The notes: a model not told the origin generated them from the letters alone. Positions 11,397-23,720 are shown, counted from the first letter of the stretch. The stretch: DNA of 64,000 nucleotides from Podospora pseudocomata (GCF_035222375.1 NC_085888.1:2542001-2606000), one strand, 5' to 3'. Numbers and translations are program-made.

Positions 11397-14300
11397 ATGG
11401 CCGCGGCCGAGGTGGACTTGGGGTACTTGTCGGCCAACGCCGGCATCCCAGAGCTCGACCTCAACACAGTCGTCACCGCGCCGACCCCAGAGCTTGTCAC
11501 CTCCATCCTCCAAGCTGTCCTCACCAAGCTACGCGACTTGGAGCAAGAGAAATTCCAGCTCGAGATTGAACTGGAAGGCGCTATCCGGGGTTCGGAATCG
11601 CGCTGCGAGCAATTCAAGGCGACCTCTGAGAAGGCGCTGAAGGAGGTGGAAGAGCTTCGACAGAAGCTGCAGAGTGAAGGTTTGTTTGCGCGCTGTTCAG
11701 CTGCCAGATAGGCTGAGCTTGGCTGACAATTCGAAACATCAGAATCTTCGAGACGATCAATCGAAAATGAGCTCCAGGCCCTGAAATCATCCGGATCAGC
11801 ATCGCAGTCCGAAATTGACACATTGCGCGCTCGTATTGCTTCCCTCGAGACATCGAACCGCGAGACACTGGCCATCGTCGACTCCAAGACATCCGCCAAT
11901 GCCACCCTTGCTGAAGAGCTCCAGAAGCAGCATCAGAAGATTCTGAAGCTTAACTCGGAAATCTCTTCGCTAAATCAGTCTGTCCAATCGGCTCAGACAG
12001 CCGCGAACTCCGCCAAATACCGGGAAGAGGCACTCAAACAGGAGCTTGAACTTGCTAAGAAGAACAACGAGTGGTATGATGCCGAACTCAAGACAAAGGC
12101 CGCCGAGAGCCTCAAGTTCCGAAAGGAGAAGGGCGCTCGTATTGCCGAGCTCCAACGAATGAACGAGGATGCGAACTCGACCATCGAATCGCTCACTCGG
12201 TCTGAACAACAGCTGCGGAAGAGGTTGGATGAAGCTCAGTCAAAGGCGGAGGAGGCTTTGAGCAAGGTCCAGCAGCTTCAAGAGTCCAATTCCCGTGCCG
12301 AAGAGAGCTTCAGGCAGGAGCTTGAGTCCCAGAAGCGTCTCGTCGACCTCAAGGATCAACAATCAGAGACTCACCGCGAAAGGCTAAAAGAGGTAACGGA
12401 TCGTCTGGAGCAGGTCAAGGACGACCATGCCGAGGAGATGCGCCGTGTGCGCCGGGAACTTGAGCAGGCGAAACAAGATCTCACCCAAGCAGAGCAGCAA
12501 ACACAGAACCTGCAGGCCGAGATCGATCGTTTGCGCGTGTCCGTCGTCGAATCCGAACAGTCTCATGGCGAAGCGCCGCAAACTCCAAGGGCCAATGGTT
12601 CTTTTATGGTTCGTCCTGGATCTCCATTCGGAACGCCACTCTCGGTTCGCGGCAAGCGTGCTACGGATACTCTGGAGGAACTTCTCAAGGTCAAGGCTCA
12701 ACTCACGACTGAACAGCGCAAGAACCAAAAGCTTCAGCAGGATCTCGACGACGTGCTTGGTATGCTGGAGGCCAAGGCGCCAGAGTTGGAGGAGACCTTG
12801 GCTCAAAATGAGGAGCTCAAGGCCGATTTGGACAAGTACACCGAACTGTCGCAACAAGCATGGGAAACAGCCGAGGTGGCCAAGAAGGCCCAGCGTAAAG
12901 CTGAGGCTACTGTCGCATCCATCCAAGCAGAGAACAAGATCTTCCGTGCTCAGGTCCGTGACCTCGGCACCCAGGTTCACGTCCTTGTCTTCAACGCCCA
13001 TGCCCAGGAGAAGGGCATGGATATGTTGACTCCGGACGAACAAGAACAGTTTGAACGGATGCAGCGTGGAGAGATCAGCGAGAACGCACTTGAGGATATG
13101 TCCGACACTCACCGCTTTATCACAGAAAGGTTTGTGGTCTTCAAGAACATTGCTGAGCTCCAGCAAAAGAACGAGGAGCTTCTCAGAATTACTCGCGAGC
13201 TCGCCAACAAGATGGAGGATGAGGAAGCAAACACCAAGGCGCGGGAAGAGGCCTTGGAGCTGGAGAACCCGCAGGAACTGCACAATACCATTCGCCAACT
13301 TCAAGAAGAGATCCAGACTCTTTTGGTCAAGTCCAGGAGCTACGTTCAAGAACGTGACATGTTCCGTCGGATGCTGCAGCAAAAGGCCGACTCTGCTGAA
13401 ATCAGACAAGCCCTTGGTATCGCCAGGGACGGTGGGCGTGAGGTGCTTGCTAGCATCGAGCAACCTGCTCAAACCGATGACAATCTTGTGCAGGCCTTTA
13501 GGGATCTGCAAGCTCAGTACGACGCATACCGGGCCGACCAGTCTGCTGACAGAAACGCCCTCAAAGATCAGATCCAGAAGCTCTCCTCCGAGAAGGCCTC
13601 TCTTCAGAGCGAGATTTCACGCGTCTCCAGCCAGCTTACTCTTGCTGCCGAACGCTATAGCATTCTTGAGTCTAACTTCAAGGCCCTTCAAACCGAGAAG
13701 CAGGAGATCCAGAAGAGGAATCAGTCTTTGTCGGAGTCTGCTGCCAAGCAAGACTTGCGGACGCAGCAGGTGGCTGAGGATCTCGTTGAGGCTCGCGGGC
13801 TTGTCGAAAGCTTGCGGAGCGAGAACGCCAATCTGAAGGCTGAAAAGACATTGTGGAAGACAATTCAGGAAAGGCTTAGCGGCGACAACGAAAGCCTTGC
13901 GCAGGAGAAGACCAGACTTAACAATCTTTTGTCAAACCAGCAATCGCTACTTAATGAACGGGAGCTTAGCGAGTCGGAAACCAAGCGCAGACTTCAGGGT
14001 CAAATCGATGCCTTGGATGCCGAACTTACCACAACCAAGCGAAAGCTTTCAGAAGAGACAGATGAAGGACGCAGGCTTCAACAGCGGAAGGAATACGACG
14101 CCCAACAAGCCCAGAAGCGCATCGACGAACTCCTAAGCGCCATTTCACAAGTCAAGCAGGACAATGCCCAACTCAAGACAAGTCGCGACCATCTTCAGGC
14201 TCGTGTGAGCGAGCTGGAGATTGAGGTCAGGAACGCCCAAGAGCGTGCCGAGAGGCTTCGTCCTCTGCCAACTCCCCGACCAGGGACGATACACGACCAG

Positions 14301-17300
14301 GGCGGTATCAGTGCCGAGGCTCAGGAGCGCATTGATGAGCTGGACAACGAGGTTCAGGATCTCAAGAACCAGTTGGATTTGGTCAATATGCAGTTGGAGA
14401 ATGCCAAGGAGGAGGCCGAGCGATACAAGACACATGGCCAATCCCTTGAGGACGAGCTGAACACTCTGCTCGAGACTCAACAGGAATTCACGGCGGAGTG
14501 GGAGAAGGACGCGAATGCTAAGGTGAGCACAATCACCGAGTTGGAGCAGCGCGTGGAGGCTCTCACGTTGGAGCTCGGTGCTTCGAATAACGAGCTTAAC
14601 AAGCTTCGCGATTCGCAAGCCGATGTCGCGCGGAAATCGGAGGAGAAGGAGCGCATTCTCAACAGTGAGATTGCCCGGCTCAAGAGCGAGGAGGAGAAAT
14701 ACAGGGAAATTGCCAAGTATCATCAACAGGATCTGCGCACTCAACAGGAGATCACCGTCAAGGCTCAACAAGAGTATGAGTACGAGTTGGTCAAGCACGC
14801 TGAGGCCGCCAAGGCCCTGCAAGATATTCGGACAAAGTTCAACGAGCTCAAGATCGAGTCTGGCAAGTGGAAGGCTGAAGCTGAGTCGGCTAAACTGGCC
14901 CTGCGCCAGAGCGAACAATCCTGGGAGGAACGCAAGGTACAGCTTGAGCAGGAGATCACTGAGATCAAGGCTAGAAAAGAAGACGCCGCGGCGCAGAACA
15001 AGCTTCTACACCAGCAACTCGACAGTGTCACTGCCCAGATTGCCGCCCTTCAGCAGAACCGCGCGGACAGTGCTGGTGATGTCTCCGCTGGCGCGATCGC
15101 CGACACCGCTACCGAAGGCCTCAGAGAGCTCAACAACTACCTGCGCCGCGAAAAGGAGATTCTGGAAGTGCAGTACGACATTAAGCTGCAGGAGGCCAAA
15201 CGTTTACAGCAACAGCTGGATTACTCGCAATCGCAACTCGATGAGACACGTCTCAAACTTGACCAGGAGCGTAGATCCAACTCGGATAGCGCACGCAACT
15301 CGGCTACGCACAAGGAGATTATGGATAAACTCACTGAGCTCAACATGATCCGCGAAAGCAATGTCACCCTGCGCAACGAGAACCAACGTACTCAGGCTCA
15401 GCTTGAACGCAAGACACAAAAGATTGAGGAGCTGGAGGCCAAGATCCAGCCTCTTGAGGCTCGCATCTCGGAGCTTGACTTTGACCGCAACTTCAAGGAG
15501 CAAGAGATCAAGCAGCTCCAGGAAGCCCGGGATAGCCTGCAGAAGAGAATTGAGTCTATTCTCAGCAAGTATGGCCAGTCTGATCCCCAGGAGGTCGAGC
15601 AGCTCAAGACCACGATCATGGAGCTTGAGACGGAGCGTGACGCTCTCAAGGCTTCGGGGCAGGCTTTGCAGGAGAGGCTCAAGGAGGCCGAGCAAACGTT
15701 GGAAACCAAGTCGAACGAGTGGAAGGCCCTCAGAGAGAAGTTTGCAGAGGACTTCAAGGGACGCTATAAGGCCATGAAGACGGCGCGCGATGAGGCTATT
15801 AACGACAAGGCTGTGCTGCAGGAGACGATTGACGGCCTCAACGCACGCTTGGCGGGCGTCGAGCAGGAGCTTACTACGACGAAACAAGAGTTGGCCAGTG
15901 TGACAGAGAAGAAGAAGGAACTTGAGCAAAAGGCTGTGGCTCCAGCACCAGTGGCTGCTGGCCCGGTTTCAGTGTTCTCGCAGCCAACCGAAAACGGCGA
16001 CAATTCCGAACTGGTTGCACAACTCAATCAGCAGCTCGAGAGCCTCAAGTCAGAACTGGAGGCTGTCAAGGCCGACAAGGCTGCCACCGATGCTCAAATT
16101 CAACAACTGCAGACGGAGCTCGCGACTGCTGTATCTGAGCGCGATCAGGCTAGGGCTGCTGCCTCTGGTGGTGATGTCGCAATGGAAGACGCCCTTTCTG
16201 CGGCCCCTGTTGGCAGCCTCACTGATGAGGAGCGCAAGTCTTTGGAGGAGAAGATCGCTGCCGCCGAGGCCAAGGCTGCTGAATTCGAGCAGAAGGCCAA
16301 GGAGTTGGAGGAGCAATCCGACGCCATCGTTCGCACCCGGTCCGAAAAGATGAAGACAGCCCTTAACAAGAAACTGCAGGAGTCCAAGGAGAACCTGGAG
16401 AAGCAGGCTCAGGAGGAGAAAGCCAAACTAGAGGCCGAGTACCAATTGAAGTTGCAGCAGGAGATTGCTATTGTCAAGGCTGAACAGGTTACCTCGGCAC
16501 CATCCCAAAACGGCGTTCCGTCTACACCAGTCAAGCCGGCTGGTGAGCTACCACCAGCAACACCAGTCGTTGGTACTCCTGGCTTCGACATTGCGAACAT
16601 TAGTGAGAGCCAAGTCCGCAGCTTTATTGCTAACAATACTGTTGTGGCCAACATTGTCAAGTCCAATGTGAAGAAATTGGTGGAGAAGGCAAAGGAGGCT
16701 ACTGAGGCCTCGCTCAAGGCTGAATATGAGCAAAAGATTGCCACCGCCAAGGAACAGGCGTCTGCGCTGACCGAGAAGAAATCAGCTCTGCGTCTTAACA
16801 TGCTCGACAGGCAACACAAGACTGCGCAGGCCAAGATTCAGATTGTTGAGACGGCTGCGAAGGAGACTCCTCAGCGTCCTGTTGTGGAAGTCTGGGAGAT
16901 TGCGAAGGACGCGAAGCCTCCGGCGCCAGCTCCTACGCCTACTCCGGCGCCAGCTCCTACGCCTACTCCGGCCCCTGCGGCTCCGGCTGCGGCTGCATCT
17001 GCGACGGCGCAAGCTGCTCCTGCTGGTATGTTTCTTATCGATGCCGTCAACGTTTTGCGAAGACAAGATGCTAACACCACAGTAGCCACCCCAACGGAGG
17101 AGAAACCTAAACCTCCGGCTCCTCAGATTCCCAAGCCAGCATCCACAGGCATCCCAGCACCTGGCTCAGCAATCCCAGCTCCATCGACAGGTCCCGCCTT
17201 TGCCCAAAAAGCAACTACCACCACCCCAGCGCCGAGCAATTTGCCTGTGGTCAACCCCTTCGGTCAGCCAGCTCCAGCTGCGCAAGCCCAGCCTGTTCAA

Positions 17301-17660
17301 CCTCAACAGCAACAACAACAACAGATCCCACAGCCAGCAGTTAGAACTGGTATCCCATTGCCCAGAGGTGGCGCTGCCGCTGGCCGCGGAGGAAGGGGAG
17401 GTGTTTACCAGGCTCCGGGACGTGGTGGACCAGGTGGTCATCGCGGAAGGGGTGGGTTTCAGGGTAGGGGAGGCGCAGCGGCTGCTGGCAATGCTGGCCA
17501 CTTGAACCCTGCTGCGGGAGAATTCAACCCGAACCCATCGGCTGGTAACAAGAGGCCGAGGAATGATAGCGAGGTTGGGAGTGGGGAGCGGGGGGGGAAG
17601 AGGCCTAGGGGAGGGGGGAATGTTGGTGGTGGTGCTGGCGCTGGTGGCCAGCAACAATAG
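11397..17660 (+). CDS. MLP1/TPR-type nuclear basket protein
   Basis: Exons 11397-11679, 11743-17025 and 17083-17660 give 2047 residues. Nearly all of residues 50-1650 is heptad-rich coiled coil, as in yeast Mlp1/Mlp2 and animal TPR. The central TPR/MLP region around residues 1000-1200 and the short start MAAAEVDLGYLSANAGIPEL are typical of the filamentous-fungal orthologue. The C-terminus is non-coiled: Ala/Pro-rich, then PNPFGQP and Gln-rich, then RGG-type repeats and two basic KRPR clusters that look like nuclear localisation signals. The protein forms filaments of the nuclear basket and acts in mRNP quality control and export. The last intron (57 bp, GTATGT...CTAAC...CAG) has no stop codon and keeps frame, so a retained form would add 19 residues. 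Long minus-strand open frames across it are mirror images of its codon bias. Confidence 0.9.
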
Positions 17661-18362
17661 TATTATTGCGGTGGGCGGCTGGGGTATTATTGAGTCCTTC
17701 GAAGGGGTTTGGGGAACTTGTGTTGGGGATTGGGAGAGGGAGGGGGAGGAAACCTGTATTATTTTCTTTGCACTTTTTTTTAACAAGGGAATGGGGTCAG
17801 GGAAAATTTTGGGAGAATGAGGAGTGGAGGGGTGTGACGATGGTTTAATGCATGTTTTGCTGTGAAATGGAATGTTGTGATATTGATGAGGATAGGGAAA
17901 AGAGGAATTTTTTTTTAGTTGCATATTGTTTAACTTAGATGACTGTAGTGATTGTTTGTTTTTCTGTTGTGTTGGAGTCGGGGGTAGCATGTTAACCCTT
18001 ACCCGCGACTGAGTCAGTCCATCATGTAAGTCGCCTTCCTGATTGGGATCGTAGCGTAGGTAGGCTGTGCAACAGTGTTTTGATGAAGATTAGGTAAATC
18101 CTAGATATGATGCGCTCATTCATGCTAGTGATTAGCTTTGTGAGATGATTGGGTCAAGTAAGAAATTTACGAGCGGGCGAATGTCAGCGTAACGTCGTGA
18201 TGAATGCCAGGGGTTGAGCAAGAAGGTCACATTAGCTTGGTGTCAGCATGAGGCTTGGCTTGGGGGGTTTGGACACGAAGTTTAATGAGGCAACCTTGGG
18301 GGAATGACTGACTTAAGAGGGGAATATTGCCAGTGTTGGATTCCATTGTGGGCATGTTTATC

Positions 18363-18393
<31 letters not shown>

Positions 18394-18454
18394 TTTTCTC
18401 ACTCACTCTCGCTTTCGTCTCACTTCTTGTCGCTCGCTATAATATATCAACACC
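17661..18454. other. Spacer with (GTT)n microsatellite; end of the conserved block
   Basis: AT-richer sequence after the MLP1/TPR gene with a GTT run at about 18363-18392 followed by T tracts. No supported gene. All conserved housekeeping genes lie to the left of this spacer. Confidence 0.45.
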
Positions 18455-19572
18455 ATGGGCTGGGCAAAGGGATTATTAGACTATCAACCCCCTAAGCAGC
18501 AACCCCCTCACATCAACACAAGACAAGAACCAGTATTTTCAGCATCAGACATCCCCTCCCTCTGTCAAGACACATGCCGTAACGTCAACCCCCCGACCTT
18601 CCTCCCCATTCCCCGCTAACCCTGTCCCCAGTCCAAGCTTACACCAAAACACAACAAACAGGCAAACAACCTCTCCTCTGCCAAAGCCCCGGCTCAGACT
18701 TTAGAGCCCTGCACTCCAACTGCAAAACGTGCTGCGCCCGCTACGTGTCCAACGTTGACTCGCTCGAACGGGCGAATAAAGCGCTGTACGAAAAGTTTGG
18801 GACGTATCTTGACTATTGCGAGGCGTTGGACGCCTTTGCGGTGTTTACCCCTGATCCGGTGGCGGTGGGGAGTGCTGCTACGACGGGAAGGGTGTATGCG
18901 GCCACTGAGTTGGCGGTCGTGACGGCTACTTTTACGGTTACTACTCAGACTGTGGGGGTTAGGGCTACGGGGGTGGGGGTGGTGGTTGAAGGGGGGGATG
19001 ATGGGGGGCAGAAGGTTAATACGGGGGTTATTGTTGGGGTGGTTGTTGGGGTGGTGATAGCGGTGATTGTGGTTGCGGTGATGGGGGTGCTGTTTTTGAG
19101 GGGGAGGTATAAACGGCGGGTGAAGGCTCTGGGGAAGGATAGGGGCGGGAGTAGCAGTGGGGGGAGTAGTACTACTATTGGGAATGATGTTGGGGTTGTT
19201 GAAGTGGAGAACAAGGAGATGGTGATTGCAGAGCTGGATGGGACGCCGGTGGTGAAGAGGGCGGAGATGGATGTTGAGGGGGGTTATAAGGAGCTGGATG
19301 TGGAGTTTGGGTATGGGGAGTTGGACGTGATGGAGAAGAGATTGTCAGAGAAAGAGGAGAGGTACGGCGTGGATAGAGAAGAGATTAAACAAAGCAGTAA
19401 CAAAGAGAGAGATGAAAGGGAAGATGAGGAAAACGCCGATGATGCGGGCGGTATGGTTGGGAAAGAAGAGCGGGTGGATCAGAATGGAGGACAAACAACG
19501 AAGAGCAAAAGAACATCAGCTGACATCGCACAAGTGGAAAAAATAACATATCAGACTAGTCACGAGAGATGA
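18455..19572 (+). CDS. CxxxC/CC single-pass membrane protein, paralogue A
   Basis: Exons 18455-18578 and 18632-19572 (53-bp intron, donor GTAACG, branch CTAAC, acceptor CAG, phase 1) give 354 residues. No signal peptide is obvious. The N-terminal module has C37-xxx-C41, the intron, then QAY, a further cysteine, and SNCKTCC with the paired cysteines. A YLDYC motif closes the module. A Val/Thr-rich stretch precedes a strong membrane helix (about residues 171-197, VIVGVVVGVVIAVIVVAVMG) followed by RGRYKRR, so the C-terminus should be cytosolic. The tail contains RAEMDVEGGYKELD and FGYGELDV, then a charged, Lys/Glu-rich end. Two paralogues lie at 20420 and 22251. I do not recognise the family; the shared intron position and motifs make the gene model reliable. 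Confidence 0.72.
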
Positions 19573-20419
19573 CAACATGAAGGTCAATATTAGATGAAAG
19601 GCGACAAGGAGATTTATAAGGCTTGCTGTCCTCCAAGAAACACACAAAATCAGCATAATCTGGGAGGGAGGCTGCCTAAAAAGAAATAGATATGATTTCA
19701 TCTATTTTGGCAAAAGATGAAGACATACAACAACAGGGATTCCCCAGTCGTCACCGACCTGAGTACTGATCTGACCCTTAACTGCTTGATGAGGGGAGAG
19801 CGGACGGGATCCCATATTTTCAGCTAGGTATGGTCGTATGTGATGGTTCAGTGTGGAAATGAGACTGTTGTGTACCTGGTAGCATTAGACGGATATACCC
19901 CATGAAATTTACATTTATATTGGAGGAGACATCCTGAGAGAAATCAGCACTTAGAAAGGAATATCGAGGAAAGGGAATAATCTAGAAAGCAAAGAAGGCT
20001 TTTGACATCGGACTTTACAGGACCTATGATCGAGTCCGAACACCGCAGGCATAAATCTGCCTGGCCTTCCAACCAATCCTACAACTGAAACGAGGTAGAC
20101 TAACTACATAGACTTGGATTTCATTTGCGGCGGGCACCTGGACCCCACCCTATGGATTAAATCCTAGTGGTCTATCGCTACGGCTGCACTCTTTCTACTC
20201 CTAAACTTCACATAGCCTGTGAGGCTATGTTTTGGGGATGTCTGTCGATTGGTTCTGTTTTTGTAGAGTCCGAGGACTACCAAACTATGGACTTCAGGCG
20301 TATTGTGTTTGACTCTCCGCTCGGTCTTTTAAGAGACCGGCGCCCGAACTCAATTGCTGAACAAGATAGCTCAAATAGCCCAACTAGATATTTTTTTGAG
20401 AGGACACTTCAGTAATACT
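19573..20419. other. Spacer between paralogues A and B
   Basis: About 850 bp of AT-rich sequence with no supported gene or clear repeat. The 3' side serves as promoter of paralogue B. Confidence 0.4.
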
Positions 20420-21220
20420 ATGACTCTGTCGCAAGAGAAAAAAGATACAATACCATGGTATTATCTCCAGCAATTACCGTATGGCTGCTGGGCAGTTTGC
20501 CGTATGTTCATGGCCATATTGCATTGATTTTCAGCAAGATACTGAATAACAGGATTTCCAGAAAGCGCATACAAAGAAGCCCAAATCGACGACAACTTCC
20601 CCATCATATGCAACCCAGAATCAGCATATCAAATCAACTACAAGAGCTGCGATCTCTGCTGCGCTATGAACCAGCGGTACCATGACATTGCCGAGTCGAA
20701 GGATGTGGAAGTGTATTTGGAGGAAATTTTCGGTAGCTACAACAGACACTGCCTTGACTACCAGAGCGGCGTTACAGTCACCGAGATAATTTCCGGGACA
20801 ATTACTACTGCGACATCCAAATCTACTGAGCCAGTTCTTCCCGGTCAATTTTCTACCACGGCCTCGGTCTCTGTTTCAGTTTCTGACAGCTCCATTTTCC
20901 CCGAGACAACCAACTCCGATCTTTCATCCAACGGCACCTTTTTCAACAGCAGCGATAGTCCAGCCAACAGTTCTGGCTTTGGTTTACATCACATGATCGT
21001 CACAGGTATCTGTTCTGGAGCAGCAGCGCTTCTTGTAGGTTGTCTGGTATACTGGCAGCGCCGTCGGAGAAGAAGCCAAGGGCAACACTCGGAGCACCAA
21101 GCAAAACGAAAAGAAAAGGATCCAGAGAGCTCTCTCAAATGTAAGTCTATCATTGTAGAGGTCGATGACAGTTCCATCAGGGATACAATCACCTTGGCTG
21201 TGTTAGACGGTGGCTCTTAG
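20420..21220 (+). CDS. CxxxC/CC single-pass membrane protein, paralogue B, ended by an in-frame TAG
   Basis: Exons 20420-20501 and 20562-21220 (60-bp intron, GTATGT...CAG, phase 1 as in paralogues A and C) give 246 residues. The start MTLSQEKKDTIPWYYLQQLP leads to CWAVC, then after the intron QSAYKEA, CNPESAYQINYKSC and DLCC. A Ser/Thr-rich stretch precedes the membrane helix (MIVTGICSGAAALLVGCLVYW) and a stop-transfer run of arginines. The frame ends at TAG 21218-21220, yet the same frame goes on for 65 codons and contains the tail motif that both paralogues keep. An alternative acceptor at 20552 would add three residues in frame. Either this copy is newly broken or the stop is read through. 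Confidence 0.65.
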
Positions 21221-21418
21221 ATGGAGAAAAATGGCAGTCCGCCGCCAAGAGTAGAAATGGATATTGACTCTGGGGCCTGTGAGTTGGACTTGGATAATGG
21301 TCATGGCGAGATGATCACTGAGATGAGTTTACGGGTAGAATTGAGTACAGAGAGTGGGTATGGAGAGCTGGAGGGCTCTTTGAGTGGAACGAGGCCGGCG
21401 GCGTGGAACCAGGGGTGA
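21221..21418 (+). pseudogene. Severed ELD-motif tail of paralogue B
   Basis: This stretch is in the same frame as the preceding exon, directly after the TAG. It encodes RVEMDIDSGACELDLDNGHG and later SGYGELEG. These align with RAEMDVEGGYKELD of paralogue A and RTEMEVEERACELD of paralogue C. No intron with sound splice signals and matching phase can remove the stop. Confidence 0.6.
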
Positions 21419-21494
21419 CTGGCACGGGAATGGAGGAAAGCACAGGCAAAGACTTTGGGAGTAAAGAGGAAAAACAGTGTAAAGTAGGGTAGAT

Positions 21495-22251
21495 TCATCG
21501 GTTTCCCGCGTTCAGTTTTGAATACTCATTGGGAGGCTGAACATCCATCTCGCTGTAGCCACTTCCCAAGTCCAACTCGCAAGCCCTCTCCTCAACCTCC
21601 ATCTCAGTTCTAGGATTTCCCTCTATTTCCCGTATCATAGGTGAGACTTCTGCCTTTATTTCTGAGGGCCTATCAACCTCTGCAGTGGTAGATTGCGATT
21701 CGAGGTCTTTCTTCCTCAACTCCCGCCGTTTGCCCTCAGCCTTTTGCTCCAACAAGCGGGTGCGCTCGACCTTATCTCTAGAGCGGTTTTGATACGCAGT
21801 TACGATGCAAGCGAGAAGCAGTATCCCTCCCACTACGCCGAGAACTGTGCCAATAATATGCGCGAGAGTGAAACCGGAGCTGGATTGTGGTTCAGGTCTG
21901 CTGGCATTGGCCCCAGAGACACCATTGAAATCATTGCAACGATTGGTGTACTCTCCAAATATGGAAACCAGCGTTGCGTTTATGCTGTTGGCTGTTTTAT
22001 GGATATCGTTCGTCTGAGTTGTTGAGCAACAGACCAGACAATTCGAGTAATTGATCTGGTAGGAAGATTCGGGTTTGCAGTATTCTGGAAATGTCTCGAA
22101 GAGTCGGACTTGCTGGTAGGCTTTGTCTGTAGGTTTTCTGGTCAAATTGGGGTTGAGGAACACGACTGCCGGATAAAAACATACTGCAGACCTCCCAGCA
22201 TGGGGGCGGCAAATCTCGGAACTCCAATGTTATACCGTTAGGATCACTCAT
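21495..22251 (-). CDS. CxxxC/CC single-pass membrane protein, paralogue C
   Basis: Exons 22251-22185 and 22126-21495 (58-bp phase-1 intron, GTATGT...TACAG) give 232 residues. The start MSDPNGITLEFRDLPPP leads to CWEVC, then NKAYQQV, CKPESSYQINYSNC and LVCC, very close to paralogue B. A single membrane helix (HIIGTVLGVVGGILLLACIVTAY) is followed by basic residues and the cytosolic tail with RTEMEVEERACELDLGSGYS and SEMDV. It faces paralogue B tail to tail, with 76 bp between its stop codon and the end of B's extended frame. The choice of the second acceptor (TACAG) over CCAG 11 bp earlier is forced by frame and by the shared xxAY motif. Confidence 0.75.
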
Positions 22252-23300
22252 GATATCGAAAGGCTTTTGGAGATAGAGTGAAGAAGAAGATTTGATGGGG
22301 AGTGGGCGTTAGGAAGCCGAGTGGACAATCCTGAACATACGGATACAGATGGACCATGGAGCTCACATGAATCAGCCGACCTCTATCGGTCTTCAGAGGA
22401 AGCTCAGCCCCGAAGCATTCACCGAAGACATATCGACAAGGCTAGATGCCACATGTGGGAAAGATATGATAAGGTAAGTAGCAATGATAACAGCACGACG
22501 TTGCGTTGCAATCTAAGAGTTGGGGGCCAAGTTCACCATCGCGAATGATATATAGTAGGTAGGTAGTGCTTAGCCGGGCGAAGGGCAGCTGACGTCAGTA
22601 CCCGACTGAACTATACAATTGTGGCTGCTGTAGAATCTCCCTGGGGTTTAGTGCCCGGTGCTTCATTGTACTTGCTGGTTGCAAGACTGTTAACTGGGTG
22701 AGAAAAGCCAGGAGTACTCTACAGACGAGGAAAGGAATGACGATGTATGTGGAAGTTTGGATACATTAGTCTACCACTGAGTCTATGAGGATTCTGCAGC
22801 TTTTCTCTCTTCCAAATTCTCGTTACTTCAGATGCATCTGTTCAGCTTCGAGATACCTTAAACAGCTCTACACCCTTGGTTAGTGACCGAGACAGAGCAA
22901 CCTCATGTCCCTTTTCCAGACAAAGAGGCTGGGGATACCCGAAGCTTTTCAGAGCGAGGTGGTATTATTCAGGCAGGTGGATGTTGATTCCTTCCTGCTC
23001 AATATCGGTGGTCTGACTGTGTCTCGTAGCCGTTTGTTCTCTGATCAAGTAATAGCCATGAACTCTAACAAACTCTATCACATACGACCACAGACAGTAG
23101 AAAGCTCGGGATCCCGTCCGCTCTCCCCTAGATAAGCTACTGATCGTTATTTTATCTTTGGGGGTGTTAGAAACGGTGGTTTCACTGTTAGTGCTTTTTT
23201 ATGCCAAGAGTAAATTCTTCGCCGTATTCTCCGTTGTTTCAAAACGGTACCTCCTCCGCCGCTCCTTACTTCATTTGATTATTCTTATGTAAAAGATTTC
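22252..23300. other. Gene-poor spacer
   Basis: About 1 kb without a supported gene. Short open frames near 22320-22550 and 22905-23135 have no motif, bias or splice partner. Confidence 0.4.
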
Positions 23301-23720
23301 TGGTCCCCTCCTCTTTCCTTGCACCGCCTCCCTCTCCCCTCCTCTTTCCTTGCATCGCCTCCCTCTCCCTCCGCCTCCCTCTCCCTCCGCCTCCCTCTCC
23401 CTCCGCCTCCCTCTCCCTCCGCCTCCCTCCCCCCTCCACCTCCCTCTCCCTCCTCTTTCCTTGCATCGCCTCCCTCCGCCTCCCTCTCCCTCCTCTTTCC
23501 TTGCATCGCCTCCCTCTCCCTCCTCTTTCCTTGCATCGCCTCCCTCTCCCTCCTCTTTCCTTGCATCGCCTCCCTCTCCCTCCGCCTCCCTCTTTATTTT
23601 TCTCCACCACCTTCTCCGCCCACCCTATCCCTCAGCCCATCTCCCTCCGCCCCCCTCAGCCCATCCCCATCCGCCCCACTCAGCCCATCTCCCTCCGCCC
23701 TATCTCCCTCTACCCCCTTC
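23301..23720 (+). repeat. CT-rich minisatellite (CCTCCCTCTCCCTCCG family)
   Basis: About 420 bp of nearly pure pyrimidine on the plus strand. It is built from 16-bp CCTCCCTCTCCCTCCG units and 31-34-bp units containing CTCTTTCCTTGCATCGCC. The run ends in diverged CAGCCCATC copies. All reading frames are open by composition alone. Confidence 0.85.

Noticed and set aside
12384-15929. Long minus-strand open frames opposite the MLP1/TPR gene (for example 375 codons at 12384-13511)
   Set aside because: They mirror the codon bias of the coiled-coil gene, are Leu-rich without domains, and lack introns or start context.
21140-21161. GTAAGT...TTGTAG inside paralogue B as an intron
   Set aside because: Only 22 bp, shorter than any credible fungal intron, and it does not remove the later stop.
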